DNA of 64,000 bases, taken from Tamlana sp. I1. Its GTDB lineage: Bacteria; Bacteroidota; Bacteroidia; Flavobacteriales; Flavobacteriaceae. This document shows positions 47,780 through 57,420 of this stretch, piece after piece. Positions within the stretch are counted from its first letter, which is position 1. Each line of letters starts with the position of its first letter. A program made the translations under genes and the position numbers. The stretch is taken from NCBI RefSeq assembly GCF_015355625.1, contig NZ_JACLAF010000012.1, positions 1-64,000 on the forward strand. The letters run 5' to 3'. The notes under the pieces were generated by a model. It saw only the letters and a program-made list of their open reading frames with translations, made no database searches and was not told the DNA's origin.

Positions 47780-48973
47780 TTAGTTAGCAGCTGCTTCAGT
47801 TGTAAAACCAAACTTCACTGAAATTTCATCAGAGATTTCATCTAAAGTATCTGCTGAAACATCCCAGAAACCGTTACCTTCCATTAGTGTTGCTAACATA
47901 GTATCAACTTCTGCTTTGGTAAAGTATGGCGCGTTATTTTTTGTATCTCTTGTAAATTGTAAGCTATAAATAAATCCGTAAGCCTCAGATAAAGCATGAA
48001 AAGCAGAAGCTGGATCAGCCTCTAATTTACTTTTACCCGCTTGTAAATAATACACACCACGAACTGCAGGAATTAAAGAAATATTATCTCTAATAATTTT
48101 AACTTGTTTATCACGAACGGTATACTCGCTTTCTGTAATTGCAGCTCTACCCAATTTAAAAGCTTGGTAAATAGCATCTGCAATTCCTGCAAAATCTTCA
48201 TCAGCATTAACACGGTCTAAATATTCACCTAAAAATTGATCGGCATCTAAAACAGGTACAGCAGGATCCAATTCGCTTCCGTAAAGGTAACCATAAGCCT
48301 CATCCCATTTGTGCTCCATAGTTGTGTAATTTTTTCCAGATTCTAGAACTTCATCATCGTTGTTTGCCACGTTGTCTCCAGCATCTAAAACGGATGTACT
48401 CAAGTAATTGTTAAGAATTTGATCGATCATTAAACCTCCAATTAATCCTTTTGCAAATGCTTGATTATACTCTAAACCTTTAGCGTTTAAGTAACGTATT
48501 GATCCGCTTAATTGTTGTAATGCCCCTGCATTTCCTGCTGAAGCTATAGCATCCCAATTAGGAAAAACCTCATTAACTTGAGATGCGATCCAACCATCAA
48601 AATCAGCTTTAATTGCATTAGCATCTGTTGAGTTATCTGAAAAATAATCAGAAGAAGCAGCTACTTTACTTCTTACATTTTTATTTGAAGCATTTAAGTC
48701 GACTTCAGAAAAATCATCTCCACCTTCAATATGTGAAAACATAGACGAAATTTCGAATTCTGTAGTAGTATTAACTTTTAAAGCAGAAACAACTTCATCA
48801 GCCATTTTAATTCGAGTTGTTTGGCCATCAAAACTCACTGTAGAATTACCGTTTCTGGTAAACGCATAGGTTTCTGGCGCTTGTACCGTTGGCTCGTTGC
48901 TTCCATCATCATCATTTGAACATGATTGGAATAAAGTAGATGCTACAAATAGACTTAAAATTAATTTTTTCAT
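47780..48973 (-). CDS. DUF4856 lipoprotein
   Basis: This 397-residue lipoprotein has the lipobox STLFQSC followed by SNDDDGSNE. The family core begins PETYAFTRNGNSTVSFDGQT and is helical beyond, with GYLYGSELDP and KLGRAAI segments. DUF4856 proteins occur in Bacteroidota next to imelysin genes, and their helical character suggests a related fold; the role is unknown. It is the first gene of the five-gene operon, with a full consensus promoter and an inverted-repeat operator in its leader. That position makes it the most strongly expressed member. Confidence 0.88.
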   Translation of the reverse strand: MKKLILSLFVASTLFQSCSNDDDGSNEPTVQAPETYAFTRNGNSTVSFDGQTTRIKMADEVVSALKVNTTTEFEISSMFSHIEGGDDFSEVDLNASNKNVRSKVAASSDYFSDNSTDANAIKADFDGWIASQVNEVFPNWDAIASAGNAGALQQLSGSIRYLNAKGLEYNQAFAKGLIGGLMIDQILNNYLSTSVLDAGDNVANNDDEVLESGKNYTTMEHKWDEAYGYLYGSELDPAVPVLDADQFLGEYLDRVNADEDFAGIADAIYQAFKLGRAAITESEYTVRDKQVKIIRDNISLIPAVRGVYYLQAGKSKLEADPASAFHALSEAYGFIYSLQFTRDTKNNAPYFTKAEVDTMLATLMEGNGFWDVSADTLDEISDEISVKFGFTTEAAAN

Positions 48974-48998
48974 TAGAATTTTATTGATACGTTAGTTT

Positions 48999-49021
48999 TT
49001 ATTTAGACTTATTTTAAACAA
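48999..49021 (-). promoter_or_regulatory. Candidate Fur/DtxR-type operator in the leader of the DUF4856-imelysin-TonB operon
   Basis: Half-sites TTATTTAGA (48999-49007) and TTTAAACAA (49013-49021) form an imperfect inverted repeat (7 of 9 positions match) around a 5-bp centre. It lies about +12 to +35 relative to the predicted start, where a bound repressor would block transcription. The AT-rich 9-mer arms fit iron-regulator boxes in general form, but no regulator is identified here. Confidence 0.45.
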
Positions 49022-49037
49022 TGGTCTTTTTCAGGCG

Positions 49038-49068
49038 CAAATATATAATTCATTCTTAAATCTGCAAA
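49038..49068 (-). promoter_or_regulatory. Promoter of the DUF4856-imelysin-HTTM-TonB operon
   Basis: On the minus strand TTTG (49065-49068) is followed after exactly 19 bp by TATATTTG (49038-49045). Both boxes match the Bacteroidota consensus perfectly. Transcription should start near 49032, with a leader of about 60 nt that contains the inverted repeat. Confidence 0.75.
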
Positions 49069-49102
49069 GCTTATTTAGATTTAATTGAAATAAGGAGAAA
49101 AA

Positions 49103-49975
49103 TTAATGATAAACCTTAAAGATTTTAGACGCTTCATTAAAGGCGCTCTCAAAACTCATAGCATTTAATGCGTTTCTTTTTTTAGTTGTAAAATAGGAAA
49201 GTAATTTTTCGGTTGGCATATTACCCACAAGTTCATCTTTCGCCATTGGGCATCCGCCAAAGCCTTGAATAGCACCATCGAACCTGGTGCACCCTGCATG
49301 GTAAGCAGCGTCAATTTTTTCAAACCAAGAACTAGCCTTGGTATGTAAATGGGCACCAAATTCAATTTGAGAATATTTAGGGATTAAATTTGAAAACAAA
49401 TAATCGATACTTTCGGGTGTGGAACTTCCAACGGTATCGCTTAATGATAAAATTTTCACGCCCATATTTGCTAAAGTTTCAGTCCACTCCCCTACAATAT
49501 CCACATTCCAAGGGTCCCCATAAGGATTTCCAAATCCCATGGAAATATACACCACAACTTCTTTATTATGCTTATGCGCTATATCTAAAATTTCAGAAAG
49601 GGTTTCCACAGATTGCGCAATGGTTTTATGGGTATTACGCATTTGAAAATTCTCTGAAATTGAAAACGGATATCCTAAATAATCAATTTCCTTATGCTTA
49701 CAAGCATCTGTAGCGCCACGTGTATTAGCGATAATGGCTAAAAGTTTACTCGTTGTAGTACTTAGGTCTAATTGGGCTAAAACTTCGGCAGTATCCACCA
49801 TTTGAGGAATGGCTTTTGGCGATACAAAACTGCCAAAATCGATAGTATCGTACCCCACACGCAACAACGATTGAATGTATTGCACCTTCTGCTGCGTTGG
49901 TATAAACTGCTTTATACCTTGCATGGCGTCTCTTGGGCATTCAATAATTTTAATGGGTGCTTGCATAAACTTCAA
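49103..49975 (-). CDS. Hydroxymethylglutaryl-CoA lyase
   Basis: This 290-residue TIM-barrel enzyme of the DRE-TIM metallolyase family splits HMG-CoA into acetoacetate and acetyl-CoA, ending leucine breakdown. The start ECPRDAMQGIKQF carries the Arg-Asp catalytic pair, FGAHLHTK the metal-binding histidines, and GFGGCPMAKDELVGNMPTE the family signature with the conserved Cys. Other leucine catabolic genes are not present in the window. It is transcribed alone, on the minus strand, upstream of the iron-type operon but not obviously part of it. Confidence 0.9.
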   Translation of the reverse strand: MKFMQAPIKIIECPRDAMQGIKQFIPTQQKVQYIQSLLRVGYDTIDFGSFVSPKAIPQMVDTAEVLAQLDLSTTTSKLLAIIANTRGATDACKHKEIDYLGYPFSISENFQMRNTHKTIAQSVETLSEILDIAHKHNKEVVVYISMGFGNPYGDPWNVDIVGEWTETLANMGVKILSLSDTVGSSTPESIDYLFSNLIPKYSQIEFGAHLHTKASSWFEKIDAAYHAGCTRFDGAIQGFGGCPMAKDELVGNMPTEKLLSYFTTKKRNALNAMSFESAFNEASKIFKVYH

Positions 49976-50127
49976 AATAGAGCATAAAAATAGTATTTAT
50001 TCTTCTTAATTCTAATATGTACAGAAGACTTCTATTGTAATTTCTGATTCGCTGATCGTCATTTTAATTTGTCATCGATTATATAAACCTTATAACGGCT
50101 TTTTTATAGCAAATCTCTAATTAAATA

Positions 50128-50135
50128 TACATTTG
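50128..50135 (+). promoter_or_regulatory. Candidate -7 box of the M43 protease gene
   Basis: TACATTTG is a perfect -7 box ending 17 bp before the ATG at 50153. No clear -33 element is present. It places the transcription start near 50141, just before a TTG at 50144 that would otherwise be a possible start codon, and so supports the ATG. Confidence 0.45.
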
Positions 50136-50152
50136 ATTCTTGTTTGCTCGAA

Positions 50153-52087
50153 ATGAACCTTTTAGCCTATACATACAAATTTTTAATAGTGTCGGTCTTC
50201 TTTCTGATTGCCACAAATTTGTATGCCCAAAACGTTGAGGAATTTGGTTGTGGCTCACTTACTTCTCCTAAAGAACAAGCTTACTATAATAACATAAAAC
50301 CGCAACTAAAAGTTTTTGAACAAGCATTTTTAAATAGGAAGTTTAGTAAAAGTGGTGATTTTAAAGTGGTGAATTCTGTACCTATTAAAATTCATATTAT
50401 TCGGAATTCTGATGGTTCTGGCGGACTCCAAATTACAGAACTTCATGATATAGTTGAAAATTTAAACCGCATTTACGCCGATGCCTTTTTGGAATTTTTT
50501 ATTTGTGAAGACATCAATTACATTAACAATGACAGCTTAAGTCATTTTAAAAAAGGTGATGAATCAGTCGTTTTAGAAACCGATTTTGTTCCTGGTTTAA
50601 TCAATATTTATTTTACAGATGATATAAAAAACACGTCTAATCAAGATATTTGCGGTTACAGCAATAACGACCACAGAAATGATATCATTGTTTTAAATAA
50701 CCATTGTGCTACAAACGATTCGTCTTTAGCGCATGAATTGGGGCATTTTTTCTCGCTTTTACATACCCACGGTGATGACAATCTTGAAAAAACAACCGAA
50801 TTGGTTGATGGTAGTAATTGTGATACCGATGGCGATGGGATTTGCGATACGCCTGCCGATCCTGGACTTTCTCACGAAAACGTCGATAATTTTTGTCATT
50901 ATACAGGTACAGCGGTTGATGCCAACGGCGACAGATACCATCCAGACCCTAAAAACATAATGTCGTATTCTAAAAAAGCTTGCCGAACCACATTTACCGA
51001 GCAGCAATTGGCACGAATTTATGCTTTTTACAATACGACTAAAAGTTATTTAAGCTGTTCGAATTTAGATGCTAATTTTATTGCTGATGAACAAAGTAAA
51101 TGCAATTCCTTTTTAACTGTAAATTTTAAAAGCACGAACAAAAACGCTACAAGTTGGGCTTGGGATATTAACACCGATGGTATTATAGATTACACTACAA
51201 AAAACATTAAACACACTTTTGAAGATGGTATTTATGATGTTACGCTAACAGTTTCTAACGCCACTAGAACCGTAACTAAAAGCTTTAAAAATTACATTAA
51301 AGTTGGCACCGATTGGGAAGTCCTTTTACATGAAGATTTTGAAGGTTTTGAAATTACAGGAAATCACGGATGGAGTAGTTTTGAAGCCTCTGCCAACGAT
51401 TACCATTGGTATACAAACCGTGGCGATACACAAACTGAAGGTACAGGGCCAAGTCATAGTACAAACGATAATCAAGAACCAAACAGCTTTATTTATGCTG
51501 AAGCTTCTGGAGCTAACCCTGGCGATATCGCCGAATTTATTTCACCGTGCATATATGTTGATTACGAAAATACCGCCTTGGAATTCGCCTATCATATGTT
51601 TGGAAAAAATATTGGCGAACTTCATGTCGATATTAAAACCGAAAACGGCTATATAAACGATGTTATTCCTGCGCTTTACGGGCAACAACAAAAAAAGCAA
51701 ACCGACGCGTTTTTAACTAAAACCGTAGATTTATCAAGTTACACCAACCAAACCATAAATTTAAGGTTTCGAGCGATTCGCGGAGAAAGTTGGGATGGCG
51801 ATATTGCCATCGACAATATTTTTATAAAAACAATTCATACTGCTATTAGCGATGCCCCAATGTACAGCATTTATCCAAATCCGGTAAAAAACGATTTATT
51901 GTATGTAAAAAATAATGCTTCTGAAAACTACTGCATCTTCCAAATTTCAAATTTAAGAGGCCAAACCTTAATATCTGGAACACTAACAAATGCACCTATA
52001 AACCTAAGTCGATTAGAATCGGGAACTTATATTTTAAGCATTGTGAATGATAAGTATGAAGCTGTGGTTAAAAAGATTGTAAAGTAA
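50153..52087 (+). CDS. Secreted M43 (pappalysin-type) metalloprotease with PKD, MAM-like and T9SS domains
   Basis: This 644-residue exported protease starts at the ATG at 50153 (the frame opens at a TTG, 50144). After the signal peptide (to about LYAQ) comes an M43 catalytic domain with the zinc motif HELGHFFSLLHTHGD. Ser stands where most metzincins have the Gly of HExxHxxGxxH. A Met-turn follows in NIMSYSKK. Then come a PKD domain (about residues 310-385, TSWAWDINTDGI), a MAM/choice-of-anchor-like domain (about 395-560, HEDFEGFEITGNHGW) and a T9SS type A tail (IYPNPVKNDLL to KKIVK). It should act outside the cell on proteins. It converges on the FUSC gene with 15 bp between stops. Confidence 0.9.
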   Translation: MNLLAYTYKFLIVSVFFLIATNLYAQNVEEFGCGSLTSPKEQAYYNNIKPQLKVFEQAFLNRKFSKSGDFKVVNSVPIKIHIIRNSDGSGGLQITELHDIVENLNRIYADAFLEFFICEDINYINNDSLSHFKKGDESVVLETDFVPGLINIYFTDDIKNTSNQDICGYSNNDHRNDIIVLNNHCATNDSSLAHELGHFFSLLHTHGDDNLEKTTELVDGSNCDTDGDGICDTPADPGLSHENVDNFCHYTGTAVDANGDRYHPDPKNIMSYSKKACRTTFTEQQLARIYAFYNTTKSYLSCSNLDANFIADEQSKCNSFLTVNFKSTNKNATSWAWDINTDGIIDYTTKNIKHTFEDGIYDVTLTVSNATRTVTKSFKNYIKVGTDWEVLLHEDFEGFEITGNHGWSSFEASANDYHWYTNRGDTQTEGTGPSHSTNDNQEPNSFIYAEASGANPGDIAEFISPCIYVDYENTALEFAYHMFGKNIGELHVDIKTENGYINDVIPALYGQQQKKQTDAFLTKTVDLSSYTNQTINLRFRAIRGESWDGDIAIDNIFIKTIHTAISDAPMYSIYPNPVKNDLLYVKNNASENYCIFQISNLRGQTLISGTLTNAPINLSRLESGTYILSIVNDKYEAVVKKIVK

Positions 52088-52102
52088 ATGTGTTTGCTTT
52101 TT

Positions 52103-54319
52103 TTAAACCTGTTTCACCTTCTTAACCAAACTTTCCGATAAGTAATACAACCACCTTACTTGCTCAGAAACTAGCTGCGTTTCATGCATTTGTACACGCA
52201 TGTCATGGGATATTGGCAATCCCTTTTCAATTTCTTTATCGCGTTGATCGACCAAATTTTGAAAATAATCATCGTAGTTTTTATTTGCAATAGCCAACTC
52301 ATCAGGGTTTAAACTGGTGGTAAAATCTTCACCTTTTAAAAGGGCATCGGCTTTATTCAAATTAAATAGAATATGTTTTACATAAACCTCGAATTGGTTG
52401 GGCACTTTGTTGGTTTCATTCGTTCTTATGTACATGCCTAAAGATGAAAGCGACGATAAATAAGTGTTTAAAATCGTTATTAAATCATATATAATAGCGC
52501 TATTTTCCTGCTTCGATTTTGGTTCTTGTATCAGGCGTTGGTAGGCTGCATTTAAATTTCCAACTTGTAAAAAAGCCTCTTTTCTTGCTAAACTATAACT
52601 TGTAGACAACTCGCCTTTTTTATGATAAAATTTATCAATTTCGATTAAAAAACCTGAAAAACTTTCAATAGCATGCGAAAAATAATCCTTTATACCTTTA
52701 GCTTCCCATGCTGGCCAAAAAAAGTAATTACCTATATATGCTAGTAAAGCTCCAATTAAAGTATCGAAAACTCGAAATTTTATAACCGCTAATATATTAG
52801 GATGAATAAGCGCGTACATAAAAATAACGTATAGCGTAATAAAAGCAGCACCGTTCCTATAGTTTTGCTTTACTAAGGAAAACCCGATGATTAACGACAA
52901 AACAGCAATAACCCCATAAACATAAGGGTTTTGGGTTAAAAACACGATCCCAACACCAACAGCTGCGCCAATTAAAGTCCCCACTACCCTATGCTTTGTT
53001 CGTTCTTTTGTTAAAGCATAACTAGGACGCATGATAACTACTATGGTTAATAAAATCCAGTAAGGCTGCTGCATTTCCATGGCATAACCAATAATATACC
53101 CAATTAACATGGTTACCGTTAAGCGTAAGGAATGTCTAAAAATGGGAGATTTAAACGTGAAATTAGCACGTAGTTTTTTTACATCGTAATCCTGAGGGGT
53201 TATAAATTGTTCGGCATCTTTTATACCTCTAATTTTATCGTTTTTAGAGTAGTTATTTATTATCCTAGTAATGTCTCTTATATTACTTATTTGCTTCTCG
53301 TAATAAGTTTTATAACTTAATAAAAAAATAGTCCCTTCTCTAGATTCGGGTAAACCAATGGTGACTTTATAAATTTCAATATGGTTTTCAATTTTTTTAA
53401 GTAGGATTTTAAAGTTGTTATCAAACGAAAGTTTTTCTTCCTTTAAAACCACTTTAGAAATGTGTTTTAACTGATTAGAAATTTCAAAAATCAACAATTT
53501 AAACTCGTCTAATTTCTCTTGATGATTTTCAAATAAATCATCAAATTTTTCATAATCGATGCTATTAGAAATTGCCAACTCATATATTTCCATGATTTTA
53601 GAAAAAATCAACTGTTGGCGCCGCGCTCTATTACTAAATCCTGAGCTTAATCGTTTTTCTAAAATTGTTTCTCTTAAGGTTTCATGCAGTTCATTTATTT
53701 CTGATTGAAGAATAAAAAGCTGCTCGAAAAGTGCCGTTCTATTGTCTCTTTCAACTAATAATCTGCCTCGTATTTTTATAAATTCTGAAGTCTTTTCTAA
53801 TAACTCTACAAACAAAAAATCAACTTCAACCTTTGGTAAAATTATTTGCCCCAAAATGGTTAGAATTAAAAACCAAAATCCGCCCAAAGCAATATATAAG
53901 GTATATTGAAGAATAGAGATGTCTGAATGATGAAATGCAAACCCCAAAACCAAAGCCAACAACCCAGCTAAGGATACTAAAGACGCCCTAAAACCAAATA
54001 CCGAAATGTACGAAACCGAAAAAACTAAAAGAATTAATAAGGGGATAATAAAGAACAGCGAACGACTAAAATAACCTATTAAAAACGTAATAATACAGAT
54101 TAAAAAAATAGAAAATAGTATGCCGTAAAACTTATGTTTTAAACTCCCAGGAACATCGGATGGCGCGCACAAAATAGCTCCTAAAGCAATGCTTAACCCG
54201 ATATCGAATCTATCAAAAAAGTAAATAGATATGAGTACAGGAATGGTAATGGCCAAAGCCACCAAAAAAGCTTTTACAAAGTGGACACTTTTAAAGTATC
54301 TGACTAAATTTTTAATCAT
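52103..54319 (-). CDS. FUSC family inner-membrane transporter (YccS-like)
   Basis: This 738-residue protein has two blocks of membrane spans, about residues 15-155 and 395-530, each followed by a long soluble helical region. That is the YccS/FUSC layout, shared with aromatic-acid efflux proteins (AaeB) and fusaric-acid resistance proteins. The second block has YWILLTIVVIMRPSYALTKE and RVVGTLIGAAVGVGIVF, typical of the FUSC domain. No membrane-fusion or outer-membrane partner lies next to it, so substrate is unknown. A perfect -7 box (TAAATTTG, 54336-54343) lies just upstream. Confidence 0.88.
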   Translation of the reverse strand: MIKNLVRYFKSVHFVKAFLVALAITIPVLISIYFFDRFDIGLSIALGAILCAPSDVPGSLKHKFYGILFSIFLICIITFLIGYFSRSLFFIIPLLILLVFSVSYISVFGFRASLVSLAGLLALVLGFAFHHSDISILQYTLYIALGGFWFLILTILGQIILPKVEVDFLFVELLEKTSEFIKIRGRLLVERDNRTALFEQLFILQSEINELHETLRETILEKRLSSGFSNRARRQQLIFSKIMEIYELAISNSIDYEKFDDLFENHQEKLDEFKLLIFEISNQLKHISKVVLKEEKLSFDNNFKILLKKIENHIEIYKVTIGLPESREGTIFLLSYKTYYEKQISNIRDITRIINNYSKNDKIRGIKDAEQFITPQDYDVKKLRANFTFKSPIFRHSLRLTVTMLIGYIIGYAMEMQQPYWILLTIVVIMRPSYALTKERTKHRVVGTLIGAAVGVGIVFLTQNPYVYGVIAVLSLIIGFSLVKQNYRNGAAFITLYVIFMYALIHPNILAVIKFRVFDTLIGALLAYIGNYFFWPAWEAKGIKDYFSHAIESFSGFLIEIDKFYHKKGELSTSYSLARKEAFLQVGNLNAAYQRLIQEPKSKQENSAIIYDLITILNTYLSSLSSLGMYIRTNETNKVPNQFEVYVKHILFNLNKADALLKGEDFTTSLNPDELAIANKNYDDYFQNLVDQRDKEIEKGLPISHDMRVQMHETQLVSEQVRWLYYLSESLVKKVKQV

Positions 54320-54418
54320 AAAAATAATTATGAATCAAATTTAAGAAGGTTTTCTAGGGCAGGCTATTTATTTCTAAATAATTAAACTAAAAGTAACATG
54401 TCATAAAAAACCGAAAGG

Positions 54419-55450
54419 CTACTTGGATAAAATTGCTTTATTAATCGCCTTTATTAAGCTTGGCCCCTCGTAAATAAAACCTGTGTAAATTTGAACCAAG
54501 TCGGCACCTGCTTCTATTTTTTCAAGGGCATCTTTAGCAGAATGAACCCCACCTACACCAATTATTGGAAACGCTTTATTACTTTTTTCTGAAAGATATT
54601 TAATAACCTGTGTGCTTTTTTCTTTTATTGGCTGGCCGCTTAATCCACCATTTCCAATATGCTCAAGCAACTCGTTTGAAGCTTTTAAACCACTTCTGTC
54701 GGTAGAAGTATTGCTGGCAATAACACCATCCAATTTCGTGTCGCTAACCAATTGAATAATTTCATCCAGTTGCAGGTTATTTAAATCTGGAGCAATTTTT
54801 AGTAAAATTGGTTTCTGCTCATCAAAAGTAGCATTCGCTTTTTGTACCGCGCCAATTAATTCTTCTAAATAATCTTTATCGTTTAATTTAGCGTGACTTC
54901 CAACGTTTGGACAACTTACATTCAGCACAAAATAATCCACAAAAGGATGTAGCGCATTAAAACACTCTAAATAATCTTTGGTATAATCTTCAGGTTTTGT
55001 GCTGGTATTTTTCCCAATATTACCACCTATAATTAATTTGCCTTGATTCTTCTTTAATTGCGAAATCGCCTCTTGCAAACCTTCATTATTAAATCCCATA
55101 CGGTTAATAATCCCTTGGTCGTCCTTAAGTCTGAACAACCTCGTTTTTGGGTTTCCCGGTTGTGCTTTAGGCGTTACCGTACCAATTTCTATAAAACCAA
55201 ATCCGAAATTTGCTAATTCATTATACAACACCGCATTTTTATCAAATCCAGCAGCAAGTCCAACTGGGTTTTTAAATGTTAGTCCGAATAAATCGCGTTC
55301 CAAGCGCTTGTCTTCAACCACATATAAACTTCTAAATATAGCTGAAATGCCAGGGATTTTAGATGAAATTTTAATTAGTGAAAAGGTAAAATGATGAATT
55401 TTTTCAGGATCGAACAAGAAAAATAAAGGGCGAAGTAAAAGTTTGTACAT
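54419..55450 (-). CDS. pyrD: Dihydroorotate dehydrogenase (quinone), class 2
   Basis: This is the fourth step of pyrimidine synthesis, oxidising dihydroorotate and passing electrons to quinone. The 343-residue FMN protein has the N-terminal membrane-associating helices of class 2 ([17 protein letters not shown]), the FMN site [14 protein letters not shown], the catalytic Ser in [10 protein letters not shown], and phosphate-binding [12 protein letters not shown] and [11 protein letters not shown] near the end. Alone on the minus strand, with a perfect -7 box (TATTTTTG, 55465-55472). Confidence 0.96.
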   Translation of the reverse strand: MYKLLLRPLFFLFDPEKIHHFTFSLIKISSKIPGISAIFRSLYVVEDKRLERDLFGLTFKNPVGLAAGFDKNAVLYNELANFGFGFIEIGTVTPKAQPGNPKTRLFRLKDDQGIINRMGFNNEGLQEAISQLKKNQGKLIIGGNIGKNTSTKPEDYTKDYLECFNALHPFVDYFVLNVSCPNVGSHAKLNDKDYLEELIGAVQKANATFDEQKPILLKIAPDLNNLQLDEIIQLVSDTKLDGVIASNTSTDRSGLKASNELLEHIGNGGLSGQPIKEKSTQVIKYLSEKSNKAFPIIGVGGVHSAKDALEKIEAGADLVQIYTGFIYEGPSLIKAINKAILSK

Positions 55451-55612
55451 CTGTATTATTTGTGCAAAAATAAGGCTTATTCATCTAAATAAAAAATCAG
55501 TGAATTCATAAGCTCAAAAAAATTAATATTCGTATTTTAGATGCGCAACACATAAACCATTATCTTTCTGTAAATCAATGCATTTACAACTTAATCCCTT
55601 TATTTTTTCTAT

Positions 55613-56851
55613 ATGATTTCAAAAGAACACATTATAAAACGTTTTATAAGTTATGTTACTGTCGATACCGAATCCGATCCTAATTCCAACGAAACACCAA
55701 GCACCAAAAAACAATGGGATTTAGCCAATAAACTTGCCGAAGAATTAAAATCTATTGGCTTACAAGAGGTTACTATTGATGAAAACGCCTATATCATGGC
55801 AACTTTACCTAGTAATGTAGACCATGAAGTGCCTACCATTGGATTTATTTCGCATTTTGACACCTCTCCAGATTTTACAGGTGCCAATGTAAAACCTCAA
55901 ATTGTTGAAAATTACAACGGTAAAGACATTGTTTTAAATGCTGAAGAAAACATTGTTTTATCGCCAGATTATTTTGAAGATTTAAACCTTTATGTAGGAC
56001 AAACGCTTATTACAACCGATGGTACAACCCTATTGGGTGCCGATGATAAAGCAGGCATTTGCGAAATTGTTTCGGCCATGGAGTATTTAGTAAATCATCC
56101 AAAAATTAAACACGGAAAAATTAGAGTTGGTTTTACCCCCGATGAAGAAATTGGCAGAGGGGCTCATAAATTTGATGTGAAAAAATTTGGTGCAGATTGG
56201 GCTTACACTATGGATGGAAGTCAAATTGGCGAACTGGAATACGAAAATTTTAATGCGGCTAGTGCCGTTGTGAAAATAAAAGGTAAAATTGTGCATCCTG
56301 GTTATGCCAAAGGAAAATTAATAAACTCCATGTACATTGCCACCGAGTTTATTAATTCGCTGCCTAGAATGGAGACACCCGAACATACCGAAGGCTATCA
56401 AGGTTTTTTCCATTTACACGACATGAAAGGTGAAGTTGAAGAAACCACACTAGAATATATTATTCGCGATCACGATCTAGGGCATTTTCAAGCGCGTAAA
56501 GAAGTGATGATAAAGCTCACTAAAGAGCTAAATTCTCAATACGGTTGGGAAGTGATTACTACCGAAATTAAAGATCAATATTTCAACATGCTTGAAAAAA
56601 TTGAACCTGTGATGCACATTGTAGATATTGCTGAAGAAGCTATGATTGAAAGCGGTATAAAACCTATAATTAAAGCCATTCGTGGTGGTACCGACGGGGC
56701 GCAATTGAGTTATATGGGGTTACCTTGCCCCAATATTTTTGCTGGCGGACATAATTTTCACGGACGCTATGAGTATGTTCCTGTGGAAAGTATCATAAAA
56801 GCCACCGAAGTGATTTGTAAAATAGCCGAACTCACGGCCAAAAAAGAATAG
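55613..56851 (+). CDS. pepT: Peptidase T (tripeptide aminopeptidase)
   Basis: This 412-residue M20B zinc peptidase removes the N-terminal residue from tripeptides in the cytoplasm. The first metal ligand lies in [12 protein letters not shown], the bridging Asp in [11 protein letters not shown], the general base Glu in [10 protein letters not shown], and a further ligand His in [14 protein letters not shown]. Length matches the family. ecotin, a protease inhibitor, follows on the same strand after 59 bp that hold an 18-bp palindrome. Confidence 0.95.
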   Translation: MISKEHIIKRFISYVTVDTESDPNSNETPSTKKQWDLANKLAEELKSIGLQEVTIDENAYIMATLPSNVDHEVPTIGFISHFDTSPDFTGANVKPQIVENYNGKDIVLNAEENIVLSPDYFEDLNLYVGQTLITTDGTTLLGADDKAGICEIVSAMEYLVNHPKIKHGKIRVGFTPDEEIGRGAHKFDVKKFGADWAYTMDGSQIGELEYENFNAASAVVKIKGKIVHPGYAKGKLINSMYIATEFINSLPRMETPEHTEGYQGFFHLHDMKGEVEETTLEYIIRDHDLGHFQARKEVMIKLTKELNSQYGWEVITTEIKDQYFNMLEKIEPVMHIVDIAEEAMIESGIKPIIKAIRGGTDGAQLSYMGLPCPNIFAGGHNFHGRYEYVPVESIIKATEVICKIAELTAKKE

Positions 56852-56877
56852 CTATTGCTTATTCAATGAATTTAACT

Positions 56878-56895
56878 TAGAATGCTAGCATTCTA
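56878..56895. promoter_or_regulatory. 18-bp perfect palindrome upstream of the ecotin gene
   Basis: TAGAATGCTAGCATTCTA reads the same on both strands and ends 15 bp before the ecotin ATG. It could be a dimer operator, or a hairpin at the end of pepT; there is no T-run after it, which argues against a terminator. Confidence 0.5.
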
Positions 56896-56910
56896 CAAAA
56901 AATAGAAACT

Positions 56911-57420
56911 ATGAAATTTAAACTTTTAATTTTAGCAATCGTGCTTTTTGTGAGCTGTAAATCTCAAAACCAAGCTACTTCAACTAACAAATCATCGGAA
57001 GTTATGGCAACACCAATTAAACATGATATTAGCATGTATCCTAAAGCGGACGACGCGCAACTTCGACACATTATTAATATACCAAAAACACAAAATGATG
57101 ATGCTTTTAAAGTAGAACTTTACGTTGGAAAAATGGCTGAAGTAGACTGTAATAAAAGCAGTTTATCTGGTTCTTTTCGTGAAGAAACTGTTTCGGGTTG
57201 GGGTTATTCGTATCTAAATTTCGAAACCAACGGCCAAATTATAAGCACGAGAATGCTTTGTCCAGACAACACAAAACATGAAGCATTTGTAAACTCTGCT
57301 AGTGAAATGGTACGTTATAACAGTAAGTTACCCATTGTGGTTTATACCCCAAAAGGCTACGAGGTACGTTATAAAATTTGGTCTAGGAGTGATGTGGAAC
57401 AAACCGCTAAGATTCAGTAG
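56911..57420 (+). CDS. eco: Ecotin-family protease inhibitor, lipoprotein form
   Basis: Ecotin is a periplasmic inhibitor of trypsin-fold serine proteases. This 169-residue version has a lipobox (IVLFVSC, Cys 16), so it should be lipid-anchored, unlike the soluble E. coli protein. The family disulphide pair is Cys 80 and Cys 117, and RYNSKLPIVVYTPKGYEVRYKIW matches the secondary-site region (quoted as RYNSKLPIVVYTPKG plus RYKIW). The primary loop reads STRMLCPDN where E. coli has STMMACPDG, so the P1 residue is Arg 114 in place of Met, favouring trypsin-like targets. It sits between pepT and cysM on the plus strand. Confidence 0.9.
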   Translation: MKFKLLILAIVLFVSCKSQNQATSTNKSSEVMATPIKHDISMYPKADDAQLRHIINIPKTQNDDAFKVELYVGKMAEVDCNKSSLSGSFREETVSGWGYSYLNFETNGQIISTRMLCPDNTKHEAFVNSASEMVRYNSKLPIVVYTPKGYEVRYKIWSRSDVEQTAKIQ

